Origin: Eriocheir sinensis
Lineage: Eukaryota > Arthropoda > Malacostraca > Decapoda > Varunidae
Assembly: GCF_024679095.1 (NCBI RefSeq)
Contig: NW_026111763.1
Span: forward strand, 62,001-126,000
Direction of reading: 5' to 3'
DNA: 64,000 nt
The translations under genes and the position numbers were made by a program. A model generated the notes under the pieces. That model ran no database searches and was not told the origin of the DNA. It saw nothing but the letters and a program-made list of their open reading frames with translations. Shown here piece after piece: positions 1-12,879 of the stretch (positions are counted from its first letter, which is position 1; the number at the start of each line of letters is the position of its first letter).

Positions 1-471
1 CCCTTTCCCCTCCCCTCCCCAGCTTCCCTCCGTCCCCTTTCCCTTCCCTCCTTACCCATCCCCCTTTCCTACTCCCCTTCCCCAGCTTCCTTCCATCCCC
101 CTTCCCTCTCCCTTGTATTCCCTTCCCTCTTTCCCTATTCCGCTTCTCTCTCCCTCCGCCCTTCCCCTCTCTTCCTTTCAATCCAAGCGCTAGCCGGATA
201 TGCGGGTGTGTTTTTCTGGTCCGGATGTTTTGACGGGTGCTTGTGTGTTTGTGTGTGTGCGCGGGACTGTTGATTGTGTTACTGTTTGTCACTTTGGGTT
301 TCACGGTATAATTGGACTGTTAAGTGTGTTTGGTGTTTTGATTCGAGTAAAGCAAATTTCCTCTCCTGTTTTTTTGCCTTTGATTTTTGGAGGAATGAAT
401 GGTTGCTTGTACAGAGTGAAAATTGTGTGTTTGTTTTGTTTCCTTGGGTTTATTAGAGAAAAAGAATGGTT

Positions 472-473
<2 letters not shown>

Positions 474-549
<76 letters not shown>
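474..549. repeat. (GT)38 microsatellite
   Basis: Uninterrupted GT dinucleotide run. Confidence 0.98.
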
Positions 550-555
<6 letters not shown>

Positions 556-638
556 CCCGAAAGATGATCGCCTTTTGTACACTTACAGATTGATCGATGA
601 TGATGATGATGTAGGGGAAAGAATTATTAAGCCTATGT

Positions 639-642
<4 letters not shown>

Positions 643-727
<85 letters not shown>
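643..727. repeat. (GT)42 microsatellite
   Basis: Uninterrupted GT run, separated from the previous one by 93 bp of complex sequence that includes a short GAT run. Confidence 0.98.
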
Positions 728-728
<1 letters not shown>

Positions 729-988
729 CCCTCTGATAGTGTTTGTCCGTGCAATTACGTCTGTTTTTTTCTTGCTATCCCTGTTTGTCTATCTGTTTGC
801 TTGTTTTCCCTCGCGTGTCAGGTTGTTTTTCTCCCCTCCAGCCTCTCTCAGTAGGCCTAACAGTGTTCGGGAAGCGATTGTTTTTTACTTATTTTTTTCG
901 CTGTTTTTCCTCTAAGCTACTCAAACCTCTCGATATGTTTACTTTGGGGCATTTAACCGTGTGTGTGGGCGGGTGGGGTGGGGGGGAG

Positions 989-990
<2 letters not shown>

Positions 991-1060
<70 letters not shown>
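991..1060. repeat. (GT)35 microsatellite
   Basis: Uninterrupted GT run directly after a G-rich stretch. Confidence 0.98.
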
Positions 1061-1062
<2 letters not shown>

Positions 1063-1450
1063 CGTTTCGTGAATCACTGTTTGTATGTCCAATCCGTAGA
1101 GTTTTTTCCCTTTTCTCATTTTTTTTTCTATTATTTTTTTAGACTTAAGTTTTTCGTATTTCATATTTACACTCGTTCCTCTTTCTCCCTTTTTCTATCC
1201 TCTTAGCTCCCCCTTTTTTTCTCTCCTCCTTTCTTCCTTTCCCACCCTTTTGTTTTTTTACGGTTCTCAGTCCTCCCCAACCCCTCCCTTCCCTCCCTCT
1301 CCTTCTCTTTTCATCCCCTCCCTTTCTTTGTCCTCTACCTCCTCTCTCTATTTTTTCTGGTCCTGCATTTTCTCTATACTAATCTATTTATTTTTCATTC
1401 CACCTATTTTTTTTCCCTTCCTACCTTTTGTGTTCTCAGCCCTCTCCATG

Positions 1451-1454
<4 letters not shown>

Positions 1455-1526
<72 letters not shown>
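1455..1526. repeat. (CT)36 microsatellite
   Basis: Uninterrupted CT run within a pyrimidine-rich block. Confidence 0.98.
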
Positions 1527-1530
<4 letters not shown>

Positions 1531-2899
1531 ATCTGTGCCGTTTTGCCCCTTTTCTTTGTTTCTTACTCACCTCTCAGTCTTTCTCTTCTTCCTTCCTTCC
1601 TCCTCCTCCTCCTCCTCATCCTTCTCCTCCTCATCCTCGTCCCGTTATGCCTGAGACGCTATAGGCTGGCTGAGTTGCGTGACCTTCCTGTTCCGGGCTT
1701 TGCATATGGAGAAGCAATTCTTATTATTCTGCGTCCAGTCACCGCGTCATCAAGAGGCCGGTTCAGGTGCTTGTTACTTCCCCACCTCCCCCACCTCAAC
1801 CCAGACACACTCACTCCTCAAGCCCCCAACCTTCCCACTACCACATTTCCTGCTCCTCCTCTCCTTCCTCCAGATCACTTATATCCTCCCTTTTTCTCTT
1901 CCCAAATATACCCACACTCATAATCTTCAAACCCCCAACCTGCCCACTACCACGCCTCCTCCTCCTCCTCTTCTTTCTCTTTTTCTTTCTCCTGATTCTT
2001 CTTCTTCCTTTCTCTCTTCCCAAACATCTACTATTCACTTACTTTTTATTTGTTTATTTATTTATTTTATTTATAATTTACATACCCTTTATTATGTACT
2101 TATTTCCTTGCCCTCTTGCTATCCAACATGTCCCTTTCTTTGCATTCTTCCCATTATTTTCCTATTATTTATTCATTTCTTTTGCCCTCTTGCAATCCAA
2201 CACGCTCCTTTTCTTTGCTTCTTTCTCTTCCTTTTCTTCCTTCCTTCCTTCTTTCCCATCTACTATATGCGTCAACCCTTTTTACAGCCCTTCCACGTCC
2301 CTTCTTGGCCTGTTCCCCCTTCATTCCTTCTTTCCCATCAGCTATATCCGTCAGTTCCTCCTTCCATGTCCCATAATTCTCCCCATGACCGTCTTCTCCC
2401 TTCTCCTAATCAGAGTCTTCCTCCTCCAGCACACGACAGGGTTCTCTCAGTGCTTATCTTTGGTTCCATTGCTCTGCGTTGCCTGGCCTCGTCTTCCGTT
2501 CTGCTTTGCCATCATTCCTTATTCACTCATTGTTTACTCTCTCCCTCCGGCTCTGTTGTCTGTTTTGGGTTTAATTGTATCTTTTTCATCATCCCTTTTC
2601 TCATTTTTTCCTCTTCCGTCCTTGTCTAATTCTTTTCTTTATTACTGTATTAATTTCTACTTCTTTCACCCTACTTCCATCCTTCGTCGTTATTTTCCCT
2701 CTACTTTTTTCCTTACCTGCCGAGTCTTTTTTTACAGCCTGCATTACTGCTTCACTTCTTTCATCCCTCCTTCCACCCTCCGTGTGTATCTACCTAACCT
2801 TTACCTCCGCGAGCTCACTCACGCTCTCCGTCCATCATCCATTCTCTCTCGGCGAGTTGACTCATAGCTCGCGTGTACACACATTCCCACTAAGTGTTT

Positions 2900-3530
2900 C
2901 CTATTTTTCCTTTCGGCCTCGTATTCTTTGATGGGATATGAAGGCCTGCGTGCATAGGAGGTCCCTTAGTGTGCTCTACCTGGGTAAGCATTAGGTAGCG
3001 TTTATTTTTTAAGAGGTGATTCAGCTCTTGGTCCATTTACATGTCATCAACTGTACCCTGACGTATACCAAGGGCCTGTAGCAGACAATTTCTTTCTGTT
3101 GGTCCACCTGACGAGGACCAGGGAACACCTTTGTACCGTTGGCCCGTTGAGGTCTGTGCTGGCGGTCCTATCCACCTCTACTTTTACTGCTGGTCAAAAA
3201 TTTCATTGTGAAGTTGATACGAACACAGCTGTGCCTCCATTTCCCATAACCCCCACATACATCCATTTCCTTTTATCTACAACTTATTATAATCATCCAT
3301 TTAGGTCCCACTGGATGCATCACCTTACCTTACTCCACATCACCTGCATTTCCACCTCATCCACAGACTTATGTATCACTCTGACCCCCAATCTGAGCCC
3401 CAATCCCCTTCCTCCTCCCCATTTTCTTCCGACACATCCCCAAACTTCCCGCTAGATGGGGTGTGTGAGTTGCTGTGTATGAGAACGTCAGTCGGGTGTG
3501 GGGAGTGCATGTGACAGTCGGGACGGGACT
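2900..3530. other. Complex sequence, no gene recognised
   Basis: Balanced base composition, unlike its flanks. Open frames are short and show no recognised domain. It could be intronic or an old dispersed repeat. Confidence 0.5.
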
Positions 3531-3534
3531 CTCG

Positions 3535-3832
3535 GTTTAATGGCAGCGCGTCCGCTATGGTGAGACGGCACGGACAGCACGGACGGGCACAGCGTGGCGC
3601 CACGAATACGTACAGACGGGAGGGGGCTGGGGGCGGAGGGGAGAATACGGGCGTGACGGTGATAAGGATGGAGGGAAAAAATACGTCACTTTCCGATAAG
3701 ATCCGAGTCAGGGCGAGCAACAAGGGAAGACAAGAGAGAGAGAGAGAGAGAGCGTCCACATATGTAAAAGGAAGAAAGATAATAATGCTGCGAGAAGAAT
3801 GAGACAGAATTTATTTAAGAGAGAAAGGGACG

Positions 3833-3896
<64 letters not shown>

Positions 3897-5760
3897 TATG
3901 TATAAGGAAGAAAAAGAAAATAAGTCGGGAGAGGAGAATGAGACAGTATGAATATAACCTCCACTTTTGCCTTACACGCCTCGGTGACTCCTTCAACATT
4001 TTTCCCCCAAACCAACCAACCTTACCCACCACCTCACCCACCTACCCACCCACCTCACCCACCCATCCTTCCTCTCCTTCAAACCACCTTTCCTCAGCGT
4101 GCAATACCGTGCCGGAGGAATCTTGCACTGAGAGAGAGAAGGAAGAGGTACAGAGGAGGAAGAGGAGGAAGAGGAGGAGGAGGAGAAAGTTTGGTTTGAA
4201 ATTCCGCGTTGTCGCTCAAGGGTTAAGATCGAGCTGAGAGATACAAGGCGCTGCAGCATCCAGCATCTGAGGGCATCTTATTGGTCCCCGCCGGCGCCCA
4301 GGCACTGAGGGAGGGGCCGAGGGAAATGCGAGAGGAAATTGCGCAGAAAGTGGAAGATGAAGGAAGTGAAGCAGGGTAAAGAGGCAAGAGAGAGAAGTAA
4401 AGGAGGAGGGGTGGAGGAGGGAAAAGCAAAGTGAAGGAAAAAAGGATAAAGAGTTAAGATGAAGAGGCAAGCTTAGAGGTGGAAGAAGGAGGACTGGAAA
4501 GCAAAGTGAAGGGAAGGAAGGATAAAGAAATAGAAGTAGCATAAAGAGGTAAGCTTGGAGGAGGGAAGGGGATGAAAGGGAGAGGCAAAAGAAAGGTAAA
4601 TAGGGCTAAAAAAGATAAGATGGATTTAAGAAGACGAAAAGAAAGGTTGGGAAAAGAAAAATGGAGTCGAAATGGCATAAATAGGTAAAAAAAAGTATGA
4701 TTGAGTTAGAAGGAGGAGGAGGTATATGGGAGGAATAGTGACATAGGTAAAATGGAGGGGATGAGAAAGAAGTTGAGATTGTAGGAGGACGAAATGGTGA
4801 CGGTAAAAAAAGAAGATAGACAAGGAAGGAAAGAGGGAAGGAAACGCTGAAAGATGGAGACAAATAAAATTGCTGTGGAAAGAAACAAGAGCGAAAAGAA
4901 AATGAGTGATCGCATGAGGAAACGGAGAATCATTGGAGAAAGAGAATACGAAAGAGGTAAGAGAAGAAAATACGAGAAAGGAAACTGTGAAAACTTGAGG
5001 GTATTGTAATTACTGTGTAGACGTAATAATTAGGAGTAGGCGAGATAATGGAAATGTGTTTGGGTTGGCAAGTGGAGGAATTTAAGCACAAACGATTCAT
5101 ACGCGAGAGTCTTGCCCCTGGAAAATGTTGGAAGACGTGGAAATCAGCAAAAGGAAAGTCAAACGAATGGAAAGAAAATATAAATCGAGAAATGCGAGAG
5201 ACTGGAAAACAGAAGAAGAAAAGAAAACCAAATAAATGGAGAAAATATTGATCGAGAAATACGAAAAATTGAATGAAAAATAAAGGAAAATCAAATGGAG
5301 AGAAACTATATATCGAGGTAAGCGAAAAATTGTAAAGCGGATTTGTGATATAGAAGACAGTTGAACGAATGAAAAAATGGAATGACGGAGAAGGACATTC
5401 GAAAGTCGCCTTGCAGCCAGAAAATGCGCAAATCTTGGAAATTAGCGAAAGGGAAATAAAAGGAATGGAGAAAGAAAATACAAAATGAGAAAAGGAGAAA
5501 ATTGAAAAGAAAGCAGATTTGTGAGCTAGAAGATGACAAATGAGCAGAAAAAAAGAACGAATGGCAGCAGAAAAGCGACATTCGAAAGCTTTGAAAGGGA
5601 AAACAATATGAAAAAAACGAGGAAAATACAAGAAACAGGAAAAATAGATAAACGTGGTAAATAAAAAAAACAAGAAAAATATAAAGTAAGAGTGAATAAC
5701 TAACTCGAATAAAATAAAATACAACTTCTCCAGAATTTCGAACAGGTATGAAACAGGTAA
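3535..5760. other. Purine-rich low-complexity block
   Basis: The plus strand is dominated by GGA, GAAA and AAGG runs. The long open frame on the opposite strand near 4930-5724 is Phe/Ser-rich and reflects composition only. Positions 5230-5600 contain two related stretches (GAAAATGCG/GAAAATGTTG followed by GGAAAT.AGC), suggesting a degenerate internal duplication. Confidence 0.7.
3835..3892. repeat. (GA)29 microsatellite
   Basis: Longest GA-oriented dinucleotide array on the plus strand in the window. Confidence 0.97.
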
Positions 5761-5930
5761 TATTACTGACCTGAATGACCGGTGTAAGTGTGCTCAACTT
5801 GACCAAATGAAGCCGTGGAGGGTTAGCCGAGGTCACGGAGGCTCGCGAGGGTCAGGTCACCGGCGCTCACGAAATGCCTGTTCTAATTGGCCGCAGATTA
5901 GGTCAGGGCAGCAGCAAGGTCAAGCTATAG
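5760..5930. promoter_or_regulatory. Candidate nuclear-receptor response island
   Basis: Five perfect AGGTCA half-sites are visible: TGACCT at 5767-5772 (minus orientation), and AGGTCA at 5830, 5854, 5900 and 5917. The last is in the extended form CAAGGTCA known for FTZ-F1/SF-1-type monomeric receptors. The sequence is complex while both flanks are low-complexity. A regulatory role is inferred from motif density only. Confidence 0.35.
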
Positions 5931-5944
5931 AGTCATAAAAGGAG

Positions 5945-6320
5945 AGAGAGAGAGTACTTTTTCTCTAGTTCTTCCCTTTCTCTCCTACATTCATTTTCCT
6001 TAATTTCTTACATCAATCGTTCCTCCCTACATTAATTCCTTCCTTCCTTACTTTTTCTTTTTTCTTTCCTTCCTTCCTTCCTTCCTTCCTTTCTTTTTTT
6101 TTTTCTTTCTTTCCTTCCTTCCTTCCTTCATTCATTCATTCATTCATTCATTCATTCTTTTTTTCTCCTTTCTTCCTTCGTTTAATTTCTCTTTTTCTTT
6201 CTCTTTCTTTCTTTACTTTCCTTCCTTCCTTCCTTCGCTCCTTAACCTCTCTCCCTATGACCTCCCCCCCTCCCCTCCCATTCCCCCCCTCCCTCTTTTT
6301 CAGGTCAAATAGTAATGGCT
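5945..6320. repeat. TTCC/ATTC-rich degenerate simple repeat
   Basis: Runs of CTTC and ATTC tetranucleotides (for example CATT repeats near 6128-6155) inside a pyrimidine-rich block. No gene is seen. Confidence 0.8.
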
Positions 6321-6363
6321 GACCTTTTTCGTCCCCTAGTGACTCAGCGCATGTCTGGTTACG

Positions 6364-6545
<182 letters not shown>

Positions 6546-6670
6546 GCTTTCATCTGCTGATTTCGTTTATTTCTTTTTATTTCTTATCTTTTTTTTCCTT
6601 TTTACATCTGAACATCGTTTGCATATGTGTAGTTATATTATTTTAAATGACTCATGCATTTTGTATATGG

Positions 6671-6925
<255 letters not shown>

Positions 6926-7024
6926 TTCTCTTCTAATCCCCTATACCTCCTCTTTCTCCTCCTCCTCTTCCTCCTGCTCCTGCTCCTCCCTGGACTTAAC
7001 ACTCCCAAGCCCCATATCTCAGCC

Positions 7025-7115
7025 CCCCACGAGGTCAGAGGTCACGCCCCCCGATGACCCCCGCTGTGCCCATAACCCTGCGTCAGCGATAGTGTTTGTC
7101 TTCTTGACCTTTAGC
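7025..7115. promoter_or_regulatory. Perfect DR1 nuclear-receptor motif with extra half-site
   Basis: AGGTCA at 7032-7037 and 7039-7044, separated by a single G, form a textbook DR1, the element type bound by HNF4 and RXR/USP receptors. TGACCT at 7105-7110 gives a third half-site with a 5' AA extension on the minus strand. Function is inferred. Confidence 0.35.
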
Positions 7116-7139
7116 TGATGAATGGCCTCAGGCGGACTT

Positions 7140-7994
7140 GTGATGGCCGGCTTGATGTATTCTGTCCTCGTCTATGCCTCCTCCCCCTCTTCCTCTTCCT
7201 TCCCTTCCTCCTCATTCTCCTCCTCCTCTTCCTCCTCCACCTTCTTGGTCTTCTCAACACATCCCTTGTTGCTCCGTTTCCTTCTGCTTCTCTTCTTCCT
7301 TATTCTTTTTTCCTTTTTTCTGCTCTTCCTTGTACTCACTTCGTATTCCTTCCTTGTTGTTGTTGTTGTTGTTGTTGTTTGTGGTGGTCTTCTTCTTCTT
7401 CTTCTTCTTCTTCCTCCTCTTCTCCCTCTGTTTTGTTTCCTTATTTCTTTCTCTTCCGTTTACTCTTTTTCTTCCTCCTTCTCAATCTACACTTACTCTT
7501 CTTGCAGTCCTCTTATTTCTCAACTTCCTCCTCCTCCTCCTTCCCTTTCTCCTCCTCCTCCTCCTCCTCAACCCACCCTCTCCTCGTCCTCCTCCTCCTC
7601 CTCCTCCTTTTCCTGTTCCTCCTAATTCGTCTGTGGCTCTCATTAATATTCTTCATGTCGCGTGTCTTGTGTTGCCTTTCTCCCTCATGTCTTGCTGTTA
7701 TTCTTGTTTTGTTTCTTTTTGATCGATGTTCTTGTCTCGCTGAAGCTCCCGTTGTGGCGCTTTCTTTTTTTCTTTTTTTCTTTCCTCTTGTTCTCGTTTT
7801 GGCGTTGGTTCGTTTTCGTCGTGGTGTTCGTTGATTGTCGCTCGTTAATTGGGCTTATGAAGTGGTTAGAGTGAACGAGCGTTTTGTTGTTGTTGTTATT
7901 GTTGTTGTTGTAGTTTGGTTGGGTGAGTTTGTGTGGGGGGAGGAAAGGTGTGTGTGGGGGGGTTGGGGGTGGGGAGGATGTGTTGTTGTTGTTG

Positions 7995-8055
<61 letters not shown>

Positions 8056-8340
8056 GCTTCAGTCTTCCATATTTTAATTTTTTTACTCTCTTATTCTTCT
8101 CTCCTATTTCCCTCTTCTTCTGTGATTTGCTTTCTTAATTATTTTTTCTTATTCTCGCTCTCTACTTGTTCTTCATTTCATACCGTCTGTTTTTTGTTTC
8201 GTTTTTAGAAGTATTATTTTTTCTCTATTTTTTTCATTCTTTTCCTCCTTTTGTCTCATTTTTTGCTATTTTTTACCTGTTTGTTTACCTTTTTGCCGCT
8301 TGTTTTAATTGCCTTTCTCTAGGGTCAAAGTTCCATAGGT
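7140..8340. other. CCT/TTG-rich low-complexity block
   Basis: CCT-trinucleotide stretches (about 7520-7620), TTG runs (about 7350-7380 and 7880-7910) and T-rich sequence. Open frames are Ser/Leu/Pro strings. No gene is supported. Confidence 0.75.
7981..8050. repeat. (TTG)n-(GT)27 microsatellite
   Basis: Short TTG run followed by pure GT at 7997-8050. Confidence 0.97.
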
Positions 8341-8830
8341 ATTCTTGAATTCTAAAAGCAAAAAACACAAACAACTTCTAATTCATTCATCGAGTGTTTT
8401 AGTATATTCCTTTTTTATTATTATTTCACTTATGGATTAGATACCTTAACAGCACAGGTAGATAATCTTATAGCGGATCCTGATTAGCATGCGTCACACC
8501 TCACCGCGCACCTGCATATCCTAACAAGAGAGAACCAACATCACAACCTCATATTTTTTCAACCGTTACCTGCTTATTTATGCTCATCACGTCTCTCTCC
8601 TCTTCGTCTCCATAATAATAATTTGCTCTTCCTAATGAATGTTTCCTCAATTTTCTTCGAGTTAGTCCTCATTGCTCTGTTTTTTTTTTTTTCTTTATGT
8701 CCGCGTGGAAAATAATAAGAGAAAAAACGAGTTACGAGCGTCTTTATCACCGAGTTGCGAGTCAATTGAACGAGAACACCGGGTGCGTCGACAGTCTTAA
8801 TATTGGGAAGAGAAATGGGAAGGTTGCGGC
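8340..8830. other. AT-rich complex sequence, no gene recognised
   Basis: Non-repetitive sequence with stop codons in every frame. Nothing is recognised. Confidence 0.5.
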
Positions 8831-9290
8831 CGTTTCTCTTTCTCTCGGTTTCTGTCTTTGTCTCTTTCTTTCTCTCCCTCTTTATCTCTATATCTATACT
8901 ATCTATGTCGTTCTTGTCTTCTCTGCCTCATTCATTCTTTCTTTTTGTTTGTTTGTCCTTTGTTTCTTTCCTTCTTTCCTTCTTTCTTTCCTCAAAATCA
9001 CATCTTTCTCATTTTTTCACCTCTTTTCCTCCTTTTTCAACCACTCCTTTTTCACTTCCTCTCTCTCTCCTTTCCTTCATTCCTCCTCTACCTCCTTTCA
9101 CCTCCTTTCTCTTTCCTTCTCTCGCTGTATGTCTCTTTTCCTTTCTTTCTGCTTTACTTTGCACTCCATATACCTCCCTTTCCCTCTTTTATCCTTCCCT
9201 TCCTCCCTATCTATCTCCTTTCCCCTCCTTTTACCTTTCCTTTGCACCCTATCCAACCTCCTTTCCCTCTCCTTCTCCCCATATACACAC
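8830..9290. other. Pyrimidine-rich low-complexity block
   Basis: CTTT/CTCC-rich sequence. The long frames are compositional. Confidence 0.75.
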
Positions 9291-9702
9291 GGCCTATGGA
9301 GGACGAATCTGTGTTGGGAGCGACAAGGCACGGAGCGGAGGAGACACACGGCCCTTCCTTCCCTGCCACCCACCGTATCTATAGGGGAAGGCAAACACAC
9401 GGGGACAACAGCCACTTACGATCACGACGGTTTTATGGGCTACCTTAGGGCGTGCAGGTGGTGGTGGTGGGGTGGGTGTATCTCATCTGATTACACCCAA
9501 CTAGACTGGCTGCACGGGTCCTTTTTTTTTATATCTGTTTGTGTGTGTGTTTTGGGGGGGTGGGGGGAGGGTCTGTGCCTGTGTCTGTTTGTCTGTCTGG
9601 ATGTCTGTGTTTGTCTGTCTGTCGTCTTCTTTGTCTTTTTTTTCTTTCTCTTGTTCTTGTTCTGTTCTTGTTCTTGCTCTTCATCTTGTTTTTTTCTTTC
9701 TT

Positions 9703-9735
9703 CTCCTCCTCCTCCTCCTCCTCCTCCTCCTCCTC
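9703..9735. repeat. (CTC)11 microsatellite
   Basis: Trinucleotide run. Confidence 0.95.
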
Positions 9736-9824
9736 AAGCCCTCAGCCCACCCCAAAACGCGACACAGTTCATCCGTCATCCGCCGCCTCCCTAACACCCG
9801 CCGCGTCGTGATAGATAGTTCCGT

Positions 9825-9828
<4 letters not shown>

Positions 9829-9861
<33 letters not shown>

Positions 9862-9897
9862 ATTGGATGAGTGGATGCAGTAGATGATTGGATGGAT

Positions 9898-9930
<33 letters not shown>
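9829..9930. repeat. Two (GA)15 arrays with GGAT spacer
   Basis: GA runs at 9829-9859 and 9901-9930 flank a spacer of about 40 bp containing GGATG motifs. Confidence 0.95.
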
Positions 9931-9932
<2 letters not shown>

Positions 9933-9949
9933 AAGCAGTTTGGTGTTGC

Positions 9950-10482
9950 ATCGCATATACAAAATGTTTAATGATTTACATAATGGTAAATACACATAAA
10001 ATAATCATCAAATGTGAGATTAGGAGGCCCTGTCCCCTTCCACTTGACTGACTATATTAATTAAACACGTCTGATCAGGTAAATGAGTCTTATTGAATAA
10101 ATACTTTCTGTAACATTTAATAGGCAAAATCTTGTATACATAAGTAGTATCATTAATTAGTTGTTTGACAGTACAAAGCCTTAAATCTAATTTATTTATA
10201 AAAATGAAGTATCTGTTATATTAGGACTCGTAGGTGTTGATACTGATTGTGGTTAAAGCTTTACAAGCGTGACATTATCATTATATTGTGAACACATTAA
10301 ATGTAAATCATTGATTTTGATTATGGAAATAAATAACTATTACAGTTCCTAGAATATTGACACAGGCAATTTTTTCCTTGTAATGCAAGAAAAAAAGTCA
10401 ATATTAATACAGCTTACCTAATGTGTAATTCATGTTTATGACAGTGACTTGCAAATGACGAGCAGTTGAGTAAAACGGCTGC

Positions 10483-10519
<37 letters not shown>

Positions 10520-11159
10520 TGAATAAGAATGCCGGTGAAAGAAACCACAATTATCGTGCTGTCTTGTAGCCGTGGGAGTAATGGGATTCAAGCTTCAAAA
10601 GGCGGCGGGAATAATTAATCAGGCTGTCATGTCTTTGAGTTAATTGAGAGTGATGACACAAAACCGTAATCCTGTGCAATCATTCAGTGTTCACGGATAA
10701 TAATTACGTAATCCTGGCAGCTGTTTTTGCAGATTTGCGTGATAAAACTTGATGAGAATAGTCGCTAATTTCTATTAATAATAGTTATGGTAAATATAAT
10801 GTTAATGGTGATAAAAAGAAAGAAAGGAGAAAAATAATAGTAAAAGTAATAATATAATAAAAGATGAGAATAAAAATAATAGAATAGTACCACCACTACT
10901 GCTTCTACTATTAACCACAGAACATAAGAAAAGCGGCATCTCACCCTGAACCAGCTCGCCGCCACCTCGATATTATTCAAATTCGTAACCTCACACATTT
11001 ATGAGCAGCATTTATTGGTGCCAAAGGTTAAAGGTAAAGTGGATTATGAATAGATTAAAGATGCTAATTGATTCGAAGAGGAGGGGGAAGAGGGAGGAAT
11101 AAAAGGAACAGAAAGACCAGATGGAGAAGTAAGAAAGAAAATAGAAGAATGGAAGCAAT

Positions 11160-11160
<1 letters not shown>
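9950..11160. other. AT-rich unique island with TAATTA motifs
   Basis: The least repetitive kilobase in the first 20 kb. It contains a GT run at 10487-10518, several AATAAA-like strings and homeodomain-type TAATTA cores (for example 10612-10617 and near 10702). Every frame has frequent stops. It could be untranslated, intronic or regulatory sequence, and no coding potential is visible. Confidence 0.5.

Positions 11161-11161
<1 letters not shown>

Positions 11162-11193
<32 letters not shown>
11162..11193. repeat. (GA)16 microsatellite
   Basis: Dinucleotide run at the edge of a GC-rich island. Confidence 0.95.
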
Positions 11194-11194
<1 letters not shown>

Positions 11195-11214
11195 GTAGAG
11201 AAACAGAAAGCGAC

Positions 11215-11660
11215 AGCGGGCGAGAGAGAGCAGCGTCGTGACCCCCGCCCGTGCCGCCGCCACTGATTGGAGCAGTAGCGGCAGCGGCGGTGGCGGCGGC
11301 AGGAGTGATTTGCATAATTCCTTCATCTATTCATTGGTAATAGCGGCGGGGACGTGCCTGCACCTCCCCAGCCGTGCGTGAAGCCGACGACTACCGGGCG
11401 GCTGTTTTTGTGCCCCCGCCTCGCGATGTGTTAATGGACGCAGAAACAATTATCCGACTAATGCTTGTTGAGCCTGAATGATAATGTGCAGGAGAGACCC
11501 ACTGCCCCCTTAACCCCCTCATGAGCCCCCCACCCATTAGCCCCACCCCCTGCTCCTTCCTCTCCCACCAACCCGTCTTCCTCCTCCTCCTCCTCCTCCT
11601 CCTCCTCCTCTACTTACGCCACCTGCATACATTATTGTTTTGTTTTATCTTTTCAGGTGA
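11215..11660. other. GC-rich complex island, no gene recognised
   Basis: Contains GGC trinucleotide runs (11277-11302), CpG dinucleotides and a CTC run (11578-11610). No open frame with a recognisable domain is present. Confidence 0.45.
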
Positions 11661-11715
11661 GTGCAACGCCTCAACTCCGGGACGCAAATGAGAGGTGATG
11701 TACACTACCTGGTTT

Positions 11716-11874
<159 letters not shown>

Positions 11875-11999
11875 CTTTATTTTTATTTGTTTCTCCCTTT
11901 CTAAATCTTTCTTCCTTACTTTCTTACTTTCTTTTAATCCATTACTCTCTCTCTTTCTCTCGCTATTTATTCTTATTATCCCCTTGTTGTATTATTTAT

Positions 12000-12229
12000 T
12001 TGTGGTAAATTTTGACAAACCGTTGAGCCTTAATTAGCCAGGTATCATTTGTTTGATGCACCGCAGTTGCCTGGCCCTAATGACGTAATTAATGAACCTG
12101 CCACAATTATCGCTCTAATATGAAGCCAATCTGTTTCGAGGCGACCACATAATTCACACAATGGATGGTATATAAATTGTGTATTCGGGGGGTGGGGGAG
12201 TATGTGTATGAGGGGGCGGGGCGGGGGGG

Positions 12230-12270
<41 letters not shown>
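12000..12270. other. Unique island with TAATTA motifs, then (GT)18
   Basis: TTAATTAG near 12031 and GTAATTAATG near 12081 lie in complex sequence. A G-rich stretch and a GT array (12235-12270) follow. No gene is seen. Confidence 0.45.
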
Positions 12271-12271
<1 letters not shown>

Positions 12272-12454
12272 CTGCCAGAGAGCGATAGTGAGAGAAAGAA
12301 AGATACATAGATGAAGAGATAGAAGCAGACAGTAACTAAAACACACGTAATTAGATATCATGATTTTATTGAACTTGAATAGGCTTTAATGGCAACGTTG
12401 TAACTTAGCATCAAGGTAGGAAAGAATGCGAGACAAGGAAAAGAGAGACAAATG

Positions 12455-12700
12455 ACAGTCGTTCTTAGGTCAGTATTTTCATAAGCTTCCTCATCTCACA
12501 ACAACCATTTCCATAGCCAAAAAAAGTAGATTAATCGCGTTCTCATGAGTGTTTTTTTTTTTTCTTCATATTCATGGTACAGAAGCCTTGCCAAACTATC
12601 ACTAGGCTCATAAGACTACCCTTGGAAATGCCCACAATCTCTACGAAAGCCTTGTCAAATGTGTGAGCTTTGGTTTTGAAATCCTTAAGAATGTCCCTTA
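12455..12700 (+). repeat. Dispersed repeat family A, copy 1
   Basis: This shares a core with 29640-30025 (plus) and 33590-33810 (minus). In order it shows CATGAGTGTTTTT, TTCATGGTAC, GGAAATGCCC and GAAAGCCTTGTCAAAT. The last string is identical to copy 2 over 16 bases. No coding frame is preserved. It is probably a transposon-derived, non-coding interspersed repeat, and its ends are uncertain. Confidence 0.65.
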
Positions 12701-12879
12701 GTGTAGTAACGCCATGGAGTTAGTATTGAAGGTTCGGAAGGAGTAGGTAGGGAATCAGACATCAGGTGGCAAGATGGCAGGGTTAAAGGTGCCGTATGGA
12801 GTGAGGCAGGGGAGGGGAGAGGAAGGTAGGGGTTAGCCAGGGCACACACACAAGGGGAAGGAATGGTGGCTGAGGTAAT

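Larger units (their letters stand above)
1..2900. other. Pyrimidine-rich low-complexity block
   Basis: The plus strand is dominated by C and T (TTCC, CTCC and TTTC runs), interrupted by GT and CT microsatellites. Open frames here translate to Ser/Phe/Pro/Leu-rich strings with no domain. No gene is supported. Confidence 0.8.

Noticed and set aside
1679..2867. Plus-strand frames of 316 and 366 residues
   Set aside because: Overlapping Ser/Pro/Phe/Leu-rich frames in two phases over a pyrimidine-rich block. Absence of purines removes stop codons, and no domain is visible.
3376..3759. A 127-residue minus-strand frame
   Set aside because: It begins in a GA-array translation and ends in acidic low-complexity sequence. 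No recognisable protein signature.
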